Below are positions 7,923 to 16,259 of a stretch of DNA of 26,684 nt, piece by piece; the stretch's first letter is position 1; each line of letters begins with the position of its first letter. Origin of the DNA: DATJUF01 sp035524095. GTDB taxonomy: Bacteria > Desulfobacterota > Binatia > Binatales > Binataceae. The position numbers and the translations under genes are program-made. Below the pieces are notes generated by a model. That model had not been told where the DNA came from. It worked only from the letters and a program-made list of their open reading frames with translations, and made no database searches. Location: contig DATKPK010000183.1 in NCBI GenBank assembly GCA_035524095.1, positions 1-26,684 on the forward strand, in the 5' to 3' direction.

Positions 7923-8645
7923 ATGTTGCGCACGATCTTCTTTGACGCCGCAGGCACTCTCATCGAACCGCGAATACGGGTCGGCGAGAGCTATGCGCGC
8001 GTCGCGAGAAAGCACGGTGTGATCACGACGGGTGCGGCGGTCGGCGCGGCGTTCCGCAAGGTTTTTCATGAGAGCAGCGGACTCGCGTTCGGTCCGGGAC
8101 ACCCGGCGCCAGAGCTGCGCCGGATGGAACGCTCATGGTGGCGTGAGATCGTCTTAAAGAGCTTCGCGGAGATCGGTAGCTTCGATGATTTCGATAGCTA
8201 TTTTGATGAGCTGTTTGCCTATTTTGCGGACCCAGCGAACTGGGTAGCGGATGACGGCGCAGTGAAACTGGTCGATCAACTAAAGCAGTCAGGCTATCAG
8301 CTCGGCATTGTTTCGAATTTTGACTATCGCCTCTATGGGATAATGGAGGGATTGGGACTGAGCCGCTATTTCGCTTCGACTACAATATCGTCGGAGGCCG
8401 GATGGGCTAAGCCGGATCCACGCATTTTCACGGCTGCGCTGGCGCAGCATAAGACGGCACCGAATGAAGCGCTGCATGTTGGCGATTCAGCCCATCTCGA
8501 TGTCGTCGGTGCTCATGCGGCGGGGATCGCAGCAGTATTAATCGATCCCGAGGCCACGGTGCCCGTTGCGATCAACGGCCAGACTACGACCATCAAATCA
8601 TTGCCCATGGTTTTAGAGGCGGTCAATCAACTATCCTTCGCCTGA
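7923..8645 (+). CDS. HAD-superfamily hydrolase, HDHD3/REG-2-like subfamily IA
   Basis: 240 residues matching the layout of the REG-2/HDHD3 group: motif I FFDAAGTL (nucleophile D8), a helical cap with WWREIV near 72-77, motif II SNFD (S131), motif III lysine in GWAKPDPRIF (K163), and motif IV HVGDSAHLD (D188, D193). The usual second acidic residue of DxD is Ala (A10). That is common in this subgroup but removes the normal general acid, so phosphatase activity may be weak or altered. It is probably cytoplasmic. The gene sits 34 bases after the tandem-VOC gene and 3 bases before the TPR gene, so they are almost certainly cotranscribed. The ATG start has only a weak GGAA upstream. Confidence 0.88.
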   Translation: MLRTIFFDAAGTLIEPRIRVGESYARVARKHGVITTGAAVGAAFRKVFHESSGLAFGPGHPAPELRRMERSWWREIVLKSFAEIGSFDDFDSYFDELFAYFADPANWVADDGAVKLVDQLKQSGYQLGIVSNFDYRLYGIMEGLGLSRYFASTTISSEAGWAKPDPRIFTAALAQHKTAPNEALHVGDSAHLDVVGAHAAGIAAVLIDPEATVPVAINGQTTTIKSLPMVLEAVNQLSFA

Positions 8646-8648
8646 GCT

Positions 8649-11153
8649 ATGAGTTCGTTTGATGATGACCCTGCAATGAGTTTGCGTATTGACTGCCGGC
8701 ACAGACTAGGTGCTCTCGCATTTACACTTGCCCTGATAGTGGCGTGGGCTGGCTACGCGTGTGCTCAGTCATTAGGTGAATTGAACCGGCGGCTCGATGC
8801 GCTCCAACCGCAAGTGGAAGAGGGTCTCTCGAGTCCGGAAGTGGCGAGTGGGGTGATCACGCAGTTGGACGCGGCTGAATCCGCCTTCGGCGAGATCGCC
8901 GACGATAGCCGCAACAAAGCCGCATTGCTCGATACCTACGAACGTCTCGAGCCAATGCTCAACCGGATGTACACGACTTATCAGCGGAAGAAAGATCAGT
9001 GTATCGAGGTGATCAACAACGGCGGCAACTGCGATTACGATGAGCCTGAGCAATTGGCGCTGCGAGCGCTCTATCCATTGTCGTGGTTATGGTATGAGGG
9101 CGCGTCGCTCTATAGCGACGAGCCGGGAACCGCGCGCAGGCTGCTTAATCAGGCCGTCGATGGTTTCACCGATAGTACACTGCTGATCGTCTCACCGGAA
9201 CTCGTGCGGGAGAATCTGCTCGGGCGTGCATTCGCCGAGCGGGCGCTCGGCCAGTTTGATCGCGGTGAGTACGCGAAAGCGGCCGCTGACTTCAAGCAGA
9301 TCATGGCGGACGGCGCCGGGACGCGTCAGTACCGCGCGGCAGAGCAGGGTCTTGCGACGACGTACGCGGCGATGGGCAGGACGCAGCAGGCTCAGAATCT
9401 GAACGCGCGTCTCGAACCGGGAGCGACGGGTGAGCAGCGGAACGGACTTGAGATGCTTCACTTGCGTGACCTGTTCAAGCAGGAAGCCGTGGCGGCGGAC
9501 GTCTCCAAGCGGGCTGATCTACATGGTCAGATAATGCAGATTATCCGCGACAATCAGAATGACAAGAGTGGCTGGGCGATTGCGGTTGCAGCGGCGGCTG
9601 ACTATGCAGCCGACCCGGTTGCCGAGTTCGGCGCAACCAACGATGGCCTGTCAAATTGGTTTCTCGCCAACGTGCTCTACTACAAACATCGCTCAATTGA
9701 AGCGGCCAAGTACTATTGGGCGGCGGCGCGCAGCGGTGAATATCCAAAGGCCTATAAATACGCTGCTGATCTTTACTATGTGTCAGGCCGGCTCGATATG
9801 GTCGAGCAAGTGGCGCAAGATATTGCACGCCAGGCAGGAAATCCGGACGGGCCGTGGGCGGCCTATATGCTGTATAAGATTCCGCGCTTGCAATGGGAAC
9901 GCAGCGGGATGCGCAACGCTCAGCTCGAGTCGCAATGGGTCACAGCGGCACAAGCTTACTTGAAAAGCTATCCGCACGGCCAGTATGCGTTTGAGCCGCG
10001 TTTCCGGCTAGGCGAATTTTATCAACATAAGGGTGACTATCTCGACGCGGCGCATCAGTACGAACTCGTGGCGGGGAATCCCGACTATGATTTCACGGCA
10101 CGCTTCAACGCCGCCGAGTGTTACTACCGCGCATGGACAGCAGCCAACGCGCCATCCTCCGCAACATCTGAAACGACGACAGGTAAGGCACAAGCTCCGG
10201 AGAATAACGAATCGCTGCGCCAGCAGACGATTGCGGCTTTGAGTAATGCGATCAAGCTGGAGCCGACCGCCGAACGCGGCGTACCATCGGCTCAGCGAAG
10301 CGCGCTGCACGACAGCCGTGGCCGCGCCATCTTCATGCTGATTACGCTTCTCGAACGGCAGCCGCCGATCGATTATCAGCAAGTCGCCTCGTTGTTAGAC
10401 GGGTATGAGCAGCAATATCCAGCGATGAGTCCTCATTTCAACGAAATCTATACATGGCGGCTCACGGCATTGGATCATACCGCGCGGTACGCTGCCCTCG
10501 ATCAGCAGGCTCAGATTCTCGCCAGCCGAGCGCTCAATGCCGCACGAGCTCATGCAGACCCATTGAGTAGTCAAGCGGCAGGCGCGATGGGTAGAACTAA
10601 TGACTATGTGAAAGCGATCGGCCTCAGCCTGTGGCAAAGTGGCGAGGCTAAACGTGATCGCGGCGATAACAATGGCTATCGTGAAAACGCCAAGGCTGTG
10701 ACTATCGTCTATAGCTATTTCGAACAGATGGTTAACGACAAGCAGATACCGGCGAAGAATCTGACAGGAACGTTGTCGATTCTCGGGCAGGCCTATCTAG
10801 CTACTGATCAGGTTGCGCGGGCGCAGGCGATCTTTAACCAAGTGCTGGCGGCCGATCCAGGCTCGCCGGACGCTAATGCCGGGCTGGCGCGGATTGCACA
10901 AGCACAGAAAGATTACAAAGACGCGATGGACTTGTGGAGCCGAGTGGAGTCGGTTGCGGCTGAATCAGATAGCTTGTTCTACGAAGCCAAGTACAATATT
11001 GCCGAAATTTTTGTTCAAGAAGGCAATATTCCGAGTGCATGTAACAAGCTGACGGCGACGCGCAATGAGCATCCGGGGCTGGGCTCGCCGGCAATGAAGC
11101 ATCAATGGGATCAATTGCAGGACCGCCTGTGCGCCGCGCATGGGGAGAGTTGA
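8649..11153 (+). CDS. Large exported TPR-repeat protein of unknown function
   Basis: 834 residues. The N-terminus carries a signal peptide (hydrophobic core about 21-38, Ala-Gln junction near ACAQS), so the protein is probably periplasmic or surface-linked. The rest is almost entirely helical, with many TPR-like helix pairs such as AFAERALGQFDRGEYAKAA near 195-213, RFRLGEFYQHKGDYLDAAHQY near 448-468, and LGQAYLATDQVARAQAIF near 715-732. There is a low-complexity Ala/Thr/Ser insertion near 500-520. No catalytic motif is recognised. ATG 8649 follows the HAD stop by three bases; an in-frame ATG at 8676 would give a more compact signal peptide and may be the real start. The stop codon lies two bases before the epimerase ATG. 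A role as an envelope scaffold is only a guess. Confidence 0.8.
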   Translation: MSSFDDDPAMSLRIDCRHRLGALAFTLALIVAWAGYACAQSLGELNRRLDALQPQVEEGLSSPEVASGVITQLDAAESAFGEIADDSRNKAALLDTYERLEPMLNRMYTTYQRKKDQCIEVINNGGNCDYDEPEQLALRALYPLSWLWYEGASLYSDEPGTARRLLNQAVDGFTDSTLLIVSPELVRENLLGRAFAERALGQFDRGEYAKAAADFKQIMADGAGTRQYRAAEQGLATTYAAMGRTQQAQNLNARLEPGATGEQRNGLEMLHLRDLFKQEAVAADVSKRADLHGQIMQIIRDNQNDKSGWAIAVAAAADYAADPVAEFGATNDGLSNWFLANVLYYKHRSIEAAKYYWAAARSGEYPKAYKYAADLYYVSGRLDMVEQVAQDIARQAGNPDGPWAAYMLYKIPRLQWERSGMRNAQLESQWVTAAQAYLKSYPHGQYAFEPRFRLGEFYQHKGDYLDAAHQYELVAGNPDYDFTARFNAAECYYRAWTAANAPSSATSETTTGKAQAPENNESLRQQTIAALSNAIKLEPTAERGVPSAQRSALHDSRGRAIFMLITLLERQPPIDYQQVASLLDGYEQQYPAMSPHFNEIYTWRLTALDHTARYAALDQQAQILASRALNAARAHADPLSSQAAGAMGRTNDYVKAIGLSLWQSGEAKRDRGDNNGYRENAKAVTIVYSYFEQMVNDKQIPAKNLTGTLSILGQAYLATDQVARAQAIFNQVLAADPGSPDANAGLARIAQAQKDYKDAMDLWSRVESVAAESDSLFYEAKYNIAEIFVQEGNIPSACNKLTATRNEHPGLGSPAMKHQWDQLQDRLCAAHGES

Positions 11154-11155
11154 GA

Positions 11156-11560
11156 ATGCTAAAGAAGATCCATCATGTGGGTGTGGTTGTGCCGAACCTC
11201 GAAGAGGCAATGAAGTTTTGGCGTGATCTCCTCGGATTACATCTCACGAAGACCGCGACGATTCAGGATCAGGGGGTGAAAGCAGCGCTGTTGCAGGTTG
11301 GCGCTAGCGAGATCGAGTTACTCGAACCAATCAATCCTGATAACGGCGTCGGCAAGTTTCTTGCGCGACGCGGCGGCGGGTTGCATCACCTGTGCTTCGA
11401 GACTGACGATGTCGCGCAGGAACTTGAGGGCGCGCGAGCGAAGGGCGTCGGTCTGATCGATCAGAAGCCGCGGCCGGGTTTGGCCGGGATGATCTGCTTT
11501 CTTCATCCGAAAGCGACGCGCGGTGTTCTGGTCGAATACGCTCAGCCATTTGACGACTAG
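11156..11560 (+). CDS. mce: Methylmalonyl-CoA epimerase
   Basis: 134 residues, the normal size for this enzyme, which interconverts (R)- and (S)-methylmalonyl-CoA between propionyl-CoA carboxylase and methylmalonyl-CoA mutase. It is a single VOC unit, with KIHHVGVVVPNLEEAM at 4-19, LEPINPDN near 56-63, GGGLHHLCFETDD at 73-85 and GVLVEYAQP at the end. Candidate metal ligands are H7, H78 and E127, with E127 in the classical Glu position. ATG 11156 has GGGGAGA seven bases upstream, inside the end of the TPR gene, which favours it over the in-frame ATG at 11105. It is tightly coupled to the TPR gene. No mutase or carboxylase gene is present in the window. Confidence 0.9.
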   Translation: MLKKIHHVGVVVPNLEEAMKFWRDLLGLHLTKTATIQDQGVKAALLQVGASEIELLEPINPDNGVGKFLARRGGGLHHLCFETDDVAQELEGARAKGVGLIDQKPRPGLAGMICFLHPKATRGVLVEYAQPFDD

Positions 11561-11610
11561 GAAATTAACCGAATAGCTAAATTAATGCATAAGCAGGAGT
11601 GGTATCAGCG

Positions 11611-11838
11611 ATGCCTATTTACGAATACTACTGCGAAGACTGCGAACACTCTTTCGAAGCTTTGGTGCATCCGGGACGATCCGAAGACGCCACCTGTCCC
11701 CAATGTCACGGTGCCCATCTGAGCCGTGAGATGTCAGTCTTTGCGTCTGCGCGGAGCGGTGACAGTGTTGGCAGCGGTAACGGCTTCACGCCGAGTGGAG
11801 CGGGCGGCGGCGGCTGTTGCGGGGGCAGTTGTCATTAG
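11611..11838 (+). CDS. FmdB-family zinc ribbon protein
   Basis: 75 residues. It begins MPIYEYYCEDCEHSFE, the standard FmdB/CxxC-CxxC opening, with zinc ligands C8 and C11 followed by the CPQC pair. The tail is Gly/Ser-rich and ends GGGCCGGSCH, also usual for this family and possibly metal-binding. FmdB proteins are small putative regulatory zinc ribbons, first noted near formamidase genes; their function is largely unknown. The start at 11611 gives the family N-terminus. AGGAG at 11595-11599 is 11 bases upstream, rather long. It follows the epimerase gene by 50 bases and converges on the SDR gene with a 13-base gap. Confidence 0.9.
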   Translation: MPIYEYYCEDCEHSFEALVHPGRSEDATCPQCHGAHLSREMSVFASARSGDSVGSGNGFTPSGAGGGGCCGGSCH

Positions 11839-11851
11839 GCTTCATTGGTAA

Positions 11852-12766
11852 TCAGCGGCGGCGGGCAATCTCAGACACGTAACGCCTGCCAAGGTCAGCT
11901 GCATTTTGATGGATCCATACACTGAGCCGATCCGGGGCGGTAGGCCGGCTGTGGGAGACCAGCAAATTCGCCATCAGGCCTTTGACTTCATCTTCCGTAA
12001 GTGTGATGTCACCGGTCATCCGGCCAATGATCATCGCCAGCACACGAGCGACTGCCGGCGGTACGTGCACAATGATTGCGCTGCTTCCGATAGCTCGCTT
12101 GATGCTCTCGGCCAAGCCATTGAAAGTATAGGTCTCTGGTCCGACTGCATCGACGATGTAGTTGTCCCGGCGGTCTGATGCTTCAATCGCGAGCCGGGCC
12201 AAATCTTCGACGAATACCGGCTGCAGCCGGTATTCGCCTGAACCAGGAATCGTAAAGAGCGGAAATCGGCGCAGCAACCAGGCGATATTATTGAGTAATA
12301 TATCTTCCGGACCGTAAATCAGCGCTGGGCGCAGAATCGCATAGCTCAGGCCAGAGGCGATGAGCGCCTCTTCGACCAGTCCCTTGCCGTGGAAATAGGG
12401 CAGGTCGGGCGCCGCCGAAGCGCCAGTGATACTGATATGAACTATGCGCCGAACCTGTGCTGCGCGAGCCGCATCGAATAGTACTTTGATATTGTTTACC
12501 GCACGATCAAAGTCGATGCCGCGATATGGAAAACGAATCCAGTAGGTATTGAAGAGAGTCGAGGCGCCTTCGAGGTTCTGCGCCAGCTTAGAAGGCTGGT
12601 CGAAATCCAGAGAGCCGATTTGCACGCGTCCGCCGAAACGTTGAGGATCGCCGGGATGGTTGGTGAGGGCGCGGACGTGATCACCGCGATCTAGCAGCAA
12701 GCGGGTAATGTAGCTGCCGCTGTAGCCGAAGGCACCGGTCACGGCATGTAGCTGCGCTATACTCAT
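11852..12766 (-). CDS. NAD(P)-binding atypical SDR, NmrA/NDUFA9-like
   Basis: 304 residues with an N-terminal Rossmann fold: TGAFGYSGSYI carries GxxGxxG (G11, G14, G17). HISITGASAAPDLPYFHGK follows, with a YxxxK pair (Y124, K128). RPALIYGPED at 146-155 is the usual SDR-extended/atypical substrate-domain entry. The C-terminal 100 residues are helical. The protein resembles complex I NDUFA9-like and NmrA-like dehydrogenases that act on, or sense, NAD(P)H; substrate and true catalysis are unknown. It is an ATG start with short spacing to an AT-rich TATTAGTAT stretch, so its leader may be short. The antiporter gene ends upstream (stop at 12829) on the same strand, so a shared transcript is possible. 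Confidence 0.85.
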   Translation of the reverse strand: MSIAQLHAVTGAFGYSGSYITRLLLDRGDHVRALTNHPGDPQRFGGRVQIGSLDFDQPSKLAQNLEGASTLFNTYWIRFPYRGIDFDRAVNNIKVLFDAARAAQVRRIVHISITGASAAPDLPYFHGKGLVEEALIASGLSYAILRPALIYGPEDILLNNIAWLLRRFPLFTIPGSGEYRLQPVFVEDLARLAIEASDRRDNYIVDAVGPETYTFNGLAESIKRAIGSSAIIVHVPPAVARVLAMIIGRMTGDITLTEDEVKGLMANLLVSHSRPTAPDRLSVWIHQNAADLGRRYVSEIARRR

Positions 12767-12828
12767 TCGCGTTGTTGCATACTAATAGCCTCTCTCGGTT
12801 TCAATAAACTGGTTTCCTGCAATCGTGA

Positions 12829-14964
12829 TTAGATTCGTTCAGGGGCGACTACCACGGCGAGCGCGCAGCGGGCATTGCGCAGGATGTGCTCGACTTTAGG
12901 TCCGAAATAGAGCCGATTATCGGCCGCGCGGCAAAGCGCACCCATGATTAGCAAATCATAATTGCCCTGGTCGGCAATGCTCAGAATCGCGGCTTCCGGC
13001 TTAACTGCAGTAGTAGTGCGTGCCTCAACCTCGACGCCCAGTTCCCTACCCAATTCGCGCATCTCTTCTGCGATCGGCGCGCCATCGTTGGTGCCAGCGC
13101 GGCGCCGGAAGCGATACACAGTACTTAGCGAAAAGGGCGGCTCTTCGGTCACATACAAGGTCGTGAGGTGGCAGGCAGTCGCCATCGTATACAGCAAAGC
13201 GACCGAAGCTCCGAGCCGTGAGAACGACGCTCCGGTGGTCGGCACCAGCACCCGGCGTAAGGGTAAGGCCGAACCGACGTTACGGGCGATGATCAGCGGC
13301 GCGCGGGTGCTCGTCACCAGGTCCTGCAGAACCTCGCCGCCCAAAGTATAGTCGCCTTCCAAGCGGGAAGCGCCGGCGAAGATCGCATCGTAGCCGCGCT
13401 CACTTTCCTTGATAATCGCCTCGGCGACAGTCTCGCCGGTGCCGCTCCGCTGGATTATATGACTCGCCCCGCTCATCTCAGCGATCGCCTTGATGCGCTC
13501 GAAGTTAGCCTCCGCGTTCGGGTTTTTGCCATTGGTCTCGCCAGTCGTGGCGTTGAAAACCGTGATGCTGGCATCGCGATGATTACCAAGTGACGCCGCC
13601 AGATGGGCTGCGAGCTGCGCATGCGGTCCGCCCCCGCTGAGCACCAGCAGCTTTGCGCCCTCCTTGGTGAAGGGCAGGCGGGCGAGCAACTTCTCGCGTT
13701 CGAGGCGTTCGGTCTCTTCGGGCCGCGGCTTGACCCCGGCGAGCAGCCAGTTCAGCAATGGCGGGGTCATCAGCGAAGTGATGATAGCGACCAGTGCGAT
13801 GATCGCGTACATTTGCGGCGTAAGCACGCCCAGGCCGAGGCCGATCGTCGCTACGATAATTTCCATACCACCGCGCGCATTCATACCCGCTGCGACGGTC
13901 AGGCTTTCGCGTGGGCGCAAGCCGGTCGCCAGACCGCCGGCTGTACATCCGATCAGCTTGCCAAGGATAGCGATGCCGAGCACCAACCCGAGCATGCCTA
14001 AGCCATGCAGCGCAAACAGATCTACTTTCAGGCCCGAGTAACTGAAGAAGATTGGCGCGAAGACACCGATGGTTGCGGCTTCAAGTTCCGTGCGATCACT
14101 ACGTCGCAGACGGGCTGATCGGCCGAGCATCACGCCTGCGATGAAAGCCCCGAAAACGGCATGGATGCCGATCGCCTGCGTGATGATGGCGAAGACCATC
14201 GCGATGCCGACCATCATGCTCATGCCCGCGTGTTCTGCTGCCGCCTGATCGTCTAACCAGCGCATAAGCCGCACGACGAGAGCGCCGCCGATGTAGTAGC
14301 AAAAGGCGATGAAGACGCCGACGGTGATTAGAATGACGACGATCGACTTCACATCGATGGTGCCGTGCGCAGCAAGACCAGCGACCATCGAAAGCAGGAG
14401 CCAGCCAATCGTGTCGTCGAGCAAGCCTGACGCGAGGATCAGAAGGCCAAGATCGCGCCGCATCAGGTCAAGGTCGATCAGGATTTTAGCGATGACGGGG
14501 ACGGCTGAAATCGACATCGCGACCGCCATGAAAAGGCTGAAGATTAAGCGGCCGCCTGGATTCGCGAGATAGCTCGCAGGTGTAAGCCAGCCGAGGCCAA
14601 AGCCGAACACTAGCGGCACAACGATTCCGCTGAGAGAGACCGCGGTCGCCCGTCGTCCCATGCCTTGCAGGATATTCAGGTCGGTTTCAAGGCCGGTGTA
14701 GAGCAATAGCATGATGATGCCGATCCATGACACGCCCTCTATAAGGTTGTTCAAGGTCGGGTCGTGCGGAAAGATCATTGCGCTCAGACTGGGAGCGAAA
14801 TGCCCAAGCAGCGACGGGCCGAGTAAGATCCCTGCGAGCAGTTCGCCGATGACCGTTGCCTGGCCCAGGCGCTTCATGAGGTCGGCCAGAAGCCGTGCGA
14901 GCACGAATAGCAGCGTGAACTGGATCAGGAAGCGGAGGACCTGAACTTCGCTCAGCGGGTGCAT
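12829..14964 (-). CDS. CPA2-type cation:proton antiporter with C-terminal tandem USP-like domains
   Basis: 711 residues. Residues 1 to about 420 are a multi-pass Na+/H+ (or K+/H+) exchanger domain, with GELLAGILLGPSLLG at 40-54, LLLYTGLETDL at 86-96, a buried acidic pair D183-D184 in SGLLDDTIGW, GAFIAGVMLGR at 272-282, and MNARGGMEII at 361-370. The cytoplasmic tail holds two universal-stress-like domains, about 437-562 (ending TRAPLIIARN) and 570-709 (starting RRVLVPTTG and ending in CALAVVVAPE). This architecture is common in CPA2 proteins, where the tail is thought to sense nucleotides or redox state. It probably acts in inner-membrane ion and pH homeostasis. The ATG start fits the membrane N-terminus. 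Confidence 0.92.
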   Translation of the reverse strand: MHPLSEVQVLRFLIQFTLLFVLARLLADLMKRLGQATVIGELLAGILLGPSLLGHFAPSLSAMIFPHDPTLNNLIEGVSWIGIIMLLLYTGLETDLNILQGMGRRATAVSLSGIVVPLVFGFGLGWLTPASYLANPGGRLIFSLFMAVAMSISAVPVIAKILIDLDLMRRDLGLLILASGLLDDTIGWLLLSMVAGLAAHGTIDVKSIVVILITVGVFIAFCYYIGGALVVRLMRWLDDQAAAEHAGMSMMVGIAMVFAIITQAIGIHAVFGAFIAGVMLGRSARLRRSDRTELEAATIGVFAPIFFSYSGLKVDLFALHGLGMLGLVLGIAILGKLIGCTAGGLATGLRPRESLTVAAGMNARGGMEIIVATIGLGLGVLTPQMYAIIALVAIITSLMTPPLLNWLLAGVKPRPEETERLEREKLLARLPFTKEGAKLLVLSGGGPHAQLAAHLAASLGNHRDASITVFNATTGETNGKNPNAEANFERIKAIAEMSGASHIIQRSGTGETVAEAIIKESERGYDAIFAGASRLEGDYTLGGEVLQDLVTSTRAPLIIARNVGSALPLRRVLVPTTGASFSRLGASVALLYTMATACHLTTLYVTEEPPFSLSTVYRFRRRAGTNDGAPIAEEMRELGRELGVEVEARTTTAVKPEAAILSIADQGNYDLLIMGALCRAADNRLYFGPKVEHILRNARCALAVVVAPERI

Positions 14965-15020
14965 ACTGCTATGGCGCCGTGGATTGTTCGGCGGTCGAGG
15001 TTAGTTGAAAGTTGAGCCTT

Positions 15021-15053
15021 GCCGCCCGTTTAAGGATGACGCATAAGGGCGGC
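15021..15053. terminator. Possible weak hairpin between lipoprotein and antiporter genes
   Basis: GCCGCCC (15021-15027) and GGGCGGC (15047-15053) form a 7-bp GC stem with a 19-nt loop, 31 bases past the lipoprotein stop. No T-run follows on the minus strand, so any intrinsic termination would be weak. Confidence 0.3.
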
Positions 15054-15083
15054 GCGGCAGCTTTGCGATTTTATCCAGCACGC

Positions 15084-15953
15084 CTACTCAGCGGCGGCGA
15101 TCGGAATGAACCCAACCGTTCCGTTGCGCATCTTGATACGCAGCCAACTCCCTTGGATACCAGTAACGTGCACGTAGCGTCGGCGATGGACCTGAGCAAG
15201 TACGGGCGAGGTTGAGTCATCGCTCTGATAGACCGGCGAATCGTGGGTCAAAAGGAATTTGCGATCGATTTGCCGAAGCGCCGGAGCAGGCCTCGTGACC
15301 GGAGCCGGCGCCGTAGGCATGGCAGCTACGGGCGTCGGCGGTGCCTCGGGCGTAGGGGTGGCAACCGCAGCAGTCGGCATCAGGCTGGGGTCGAGGGCGC
15401 GTACTTCGCCGTATTCGGCTTGCGCTTCGGAACTACGACCTGGCTCGACGTTGAGCAAATCGGCTAGGGCCAGATGAGCGTGAGCATTTTTTGGCTCAAG
15501 CCCTATCGCGGTCAGGAATTCGGCTTCGGCGGCCGGTAGCTTTTCTTCTTTCTGCAGCGTCGTGCCCAGGTTCAAGCGGTAGTCGGTATTTGCCGGATCG
15601 AGTGCTGCGGCGGCACGATATTGTGCTTCGGCAAGCTCAAGCCGTGACTGGGCAGCGTAGACACCGCCGAGCGCGGCATGCGCGTCCGCGTCCTTCGGAT
15701 CGAGGTCGAGCGCTTTCATGAATTCGAGCTCCGCCGGATCGGTTTTCTGTTCGAGCAGATACACCTTTCCGAGAGCGACATGCGGACGCGGATCGCTGGG
15801 CGCACTGGCGATAGCTGATTGATAATTGGCTTCGGCGTCAGGGAGCTTGTTGGCTTGGACGGCTTGATCGCCCGTGGCCATATCGTCGTCGGCGGATTTG
15901 GGATGGCATCCGGCAATTACGACGACCGCTAGAGCCGACAGCGCCAGACGCAT
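15084..15953 (-). CDS. TPR lipoprotein with C-terminal SH3-like domain
   Basis: With the start at ATG 15953 the protein is 289 residues. It has a classical lipoprotein signal, MRLALSALAVVVIAGC, whose lipobox cysteine is residue 16. About five TPR units follow to residue 190 (DPRPHVALGKVYLLEQ, DADAHAALGGVYAAQS, NTDYRLNLGTTLQKEE, NAHAHLALADLL). A Pro/Ala/Thr-rich linker comes next, then a bacterial SH3-like domain (SPVYQSDDS, GSWLRIKMRNGTVGFIP). The open frame extends upstream to a GTG at 16091, but those 46 extra residues lack signal features and would bury the lipobox. It is a probable envelope scaffold or cell-wall-binding protein. It is divergent from cofC and upstream of the antiporter gene. 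Confidence 0.85.
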   Translation of the reverse strand: MRLALSALAVVVIAGCHPKSADDDMATGDQAVQANKLPDAEANYQSAIASAPSDPRPHVALGKVYLLEQKTDPAELEFMKALDLDPKDADAHAALGGVYAAQSRLELAEAQYRAAAALDPANTDYRLNLGTTLQKEEKLPAAEAEFLTAIGLEPKNAHAHLALADLLNVEPGRSSEAQAEYGEVRALDPSLMPTAAVATPTPEAPPTPVAAMPTAPAPVTRPAPALRQIDRKFLLTHDSPVYQSDDSTSPVLAQVHRRRYVHVTGIQGSWLRIKMRNGTVGFIPIAAAE

Positions 15954-16259
15954 TGCTGTGGAGATCCCGAGGGCGCCGTGATCGCGCAGTCCAAGATGAT
16001 GCTTTAAGCCCCGCCACCGCATAGCCTCCATCCTCGCCCTCATTCGCTGCCCCTCCTGGCCGTCCCGGGATGCGCGAGGTAGATCGCGCACCTGATTAAA
16101 TATACCGGCGTTGCCGCAGCGCTTCCACGCTTCGCCTTAAATCCGCCGCTTAAGCGAGCTATCGAACGACATAGCCGAGGTGCCCTTTCCTTGATGGTTG
16201 GGATCGCAGTTCGCTAAAACGAGTTGGCGAACTTAATTGCGTAAGTTATAAGTGACGCC
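15954..16259. other. 306-bp divergent intergenic region between the lipoprotein and cofC
   Basis: This holds promoters for both directions. On the minus strand TATATT lies at 16099-16104, which would give the lipoprotein a leader of about 140 nt, or a nearly leaderless GTG start at 16091 if the longer frame is translated. On the plus strand is the cofC promoter, listed separately. I see no other gene or long repeat. Confidence 0.5.
16224..16252 (+). promoter_or_regulatory. Strong-looking promoter of the cofC-mla cluster, leaderless
   Basis: TTGGCG (16224-16229), a 17-base spacer and TATAAG (16247-16252) give a good sigma70-type match. The expected start site is 16258-16260, which coincides with the GTG start codon of cofC at 16260. 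No SD can fit, so the transcript is probably leaderless. Confidence 0.6.

Noticed and set aside
16092..16259. Longer N-terminus for the TPR lipoprotein from GTG 16091
   Set aside because: The extra 46 residues would place the lipobox signal inside the protein; a clean lipoprotein signal starts at 15953.
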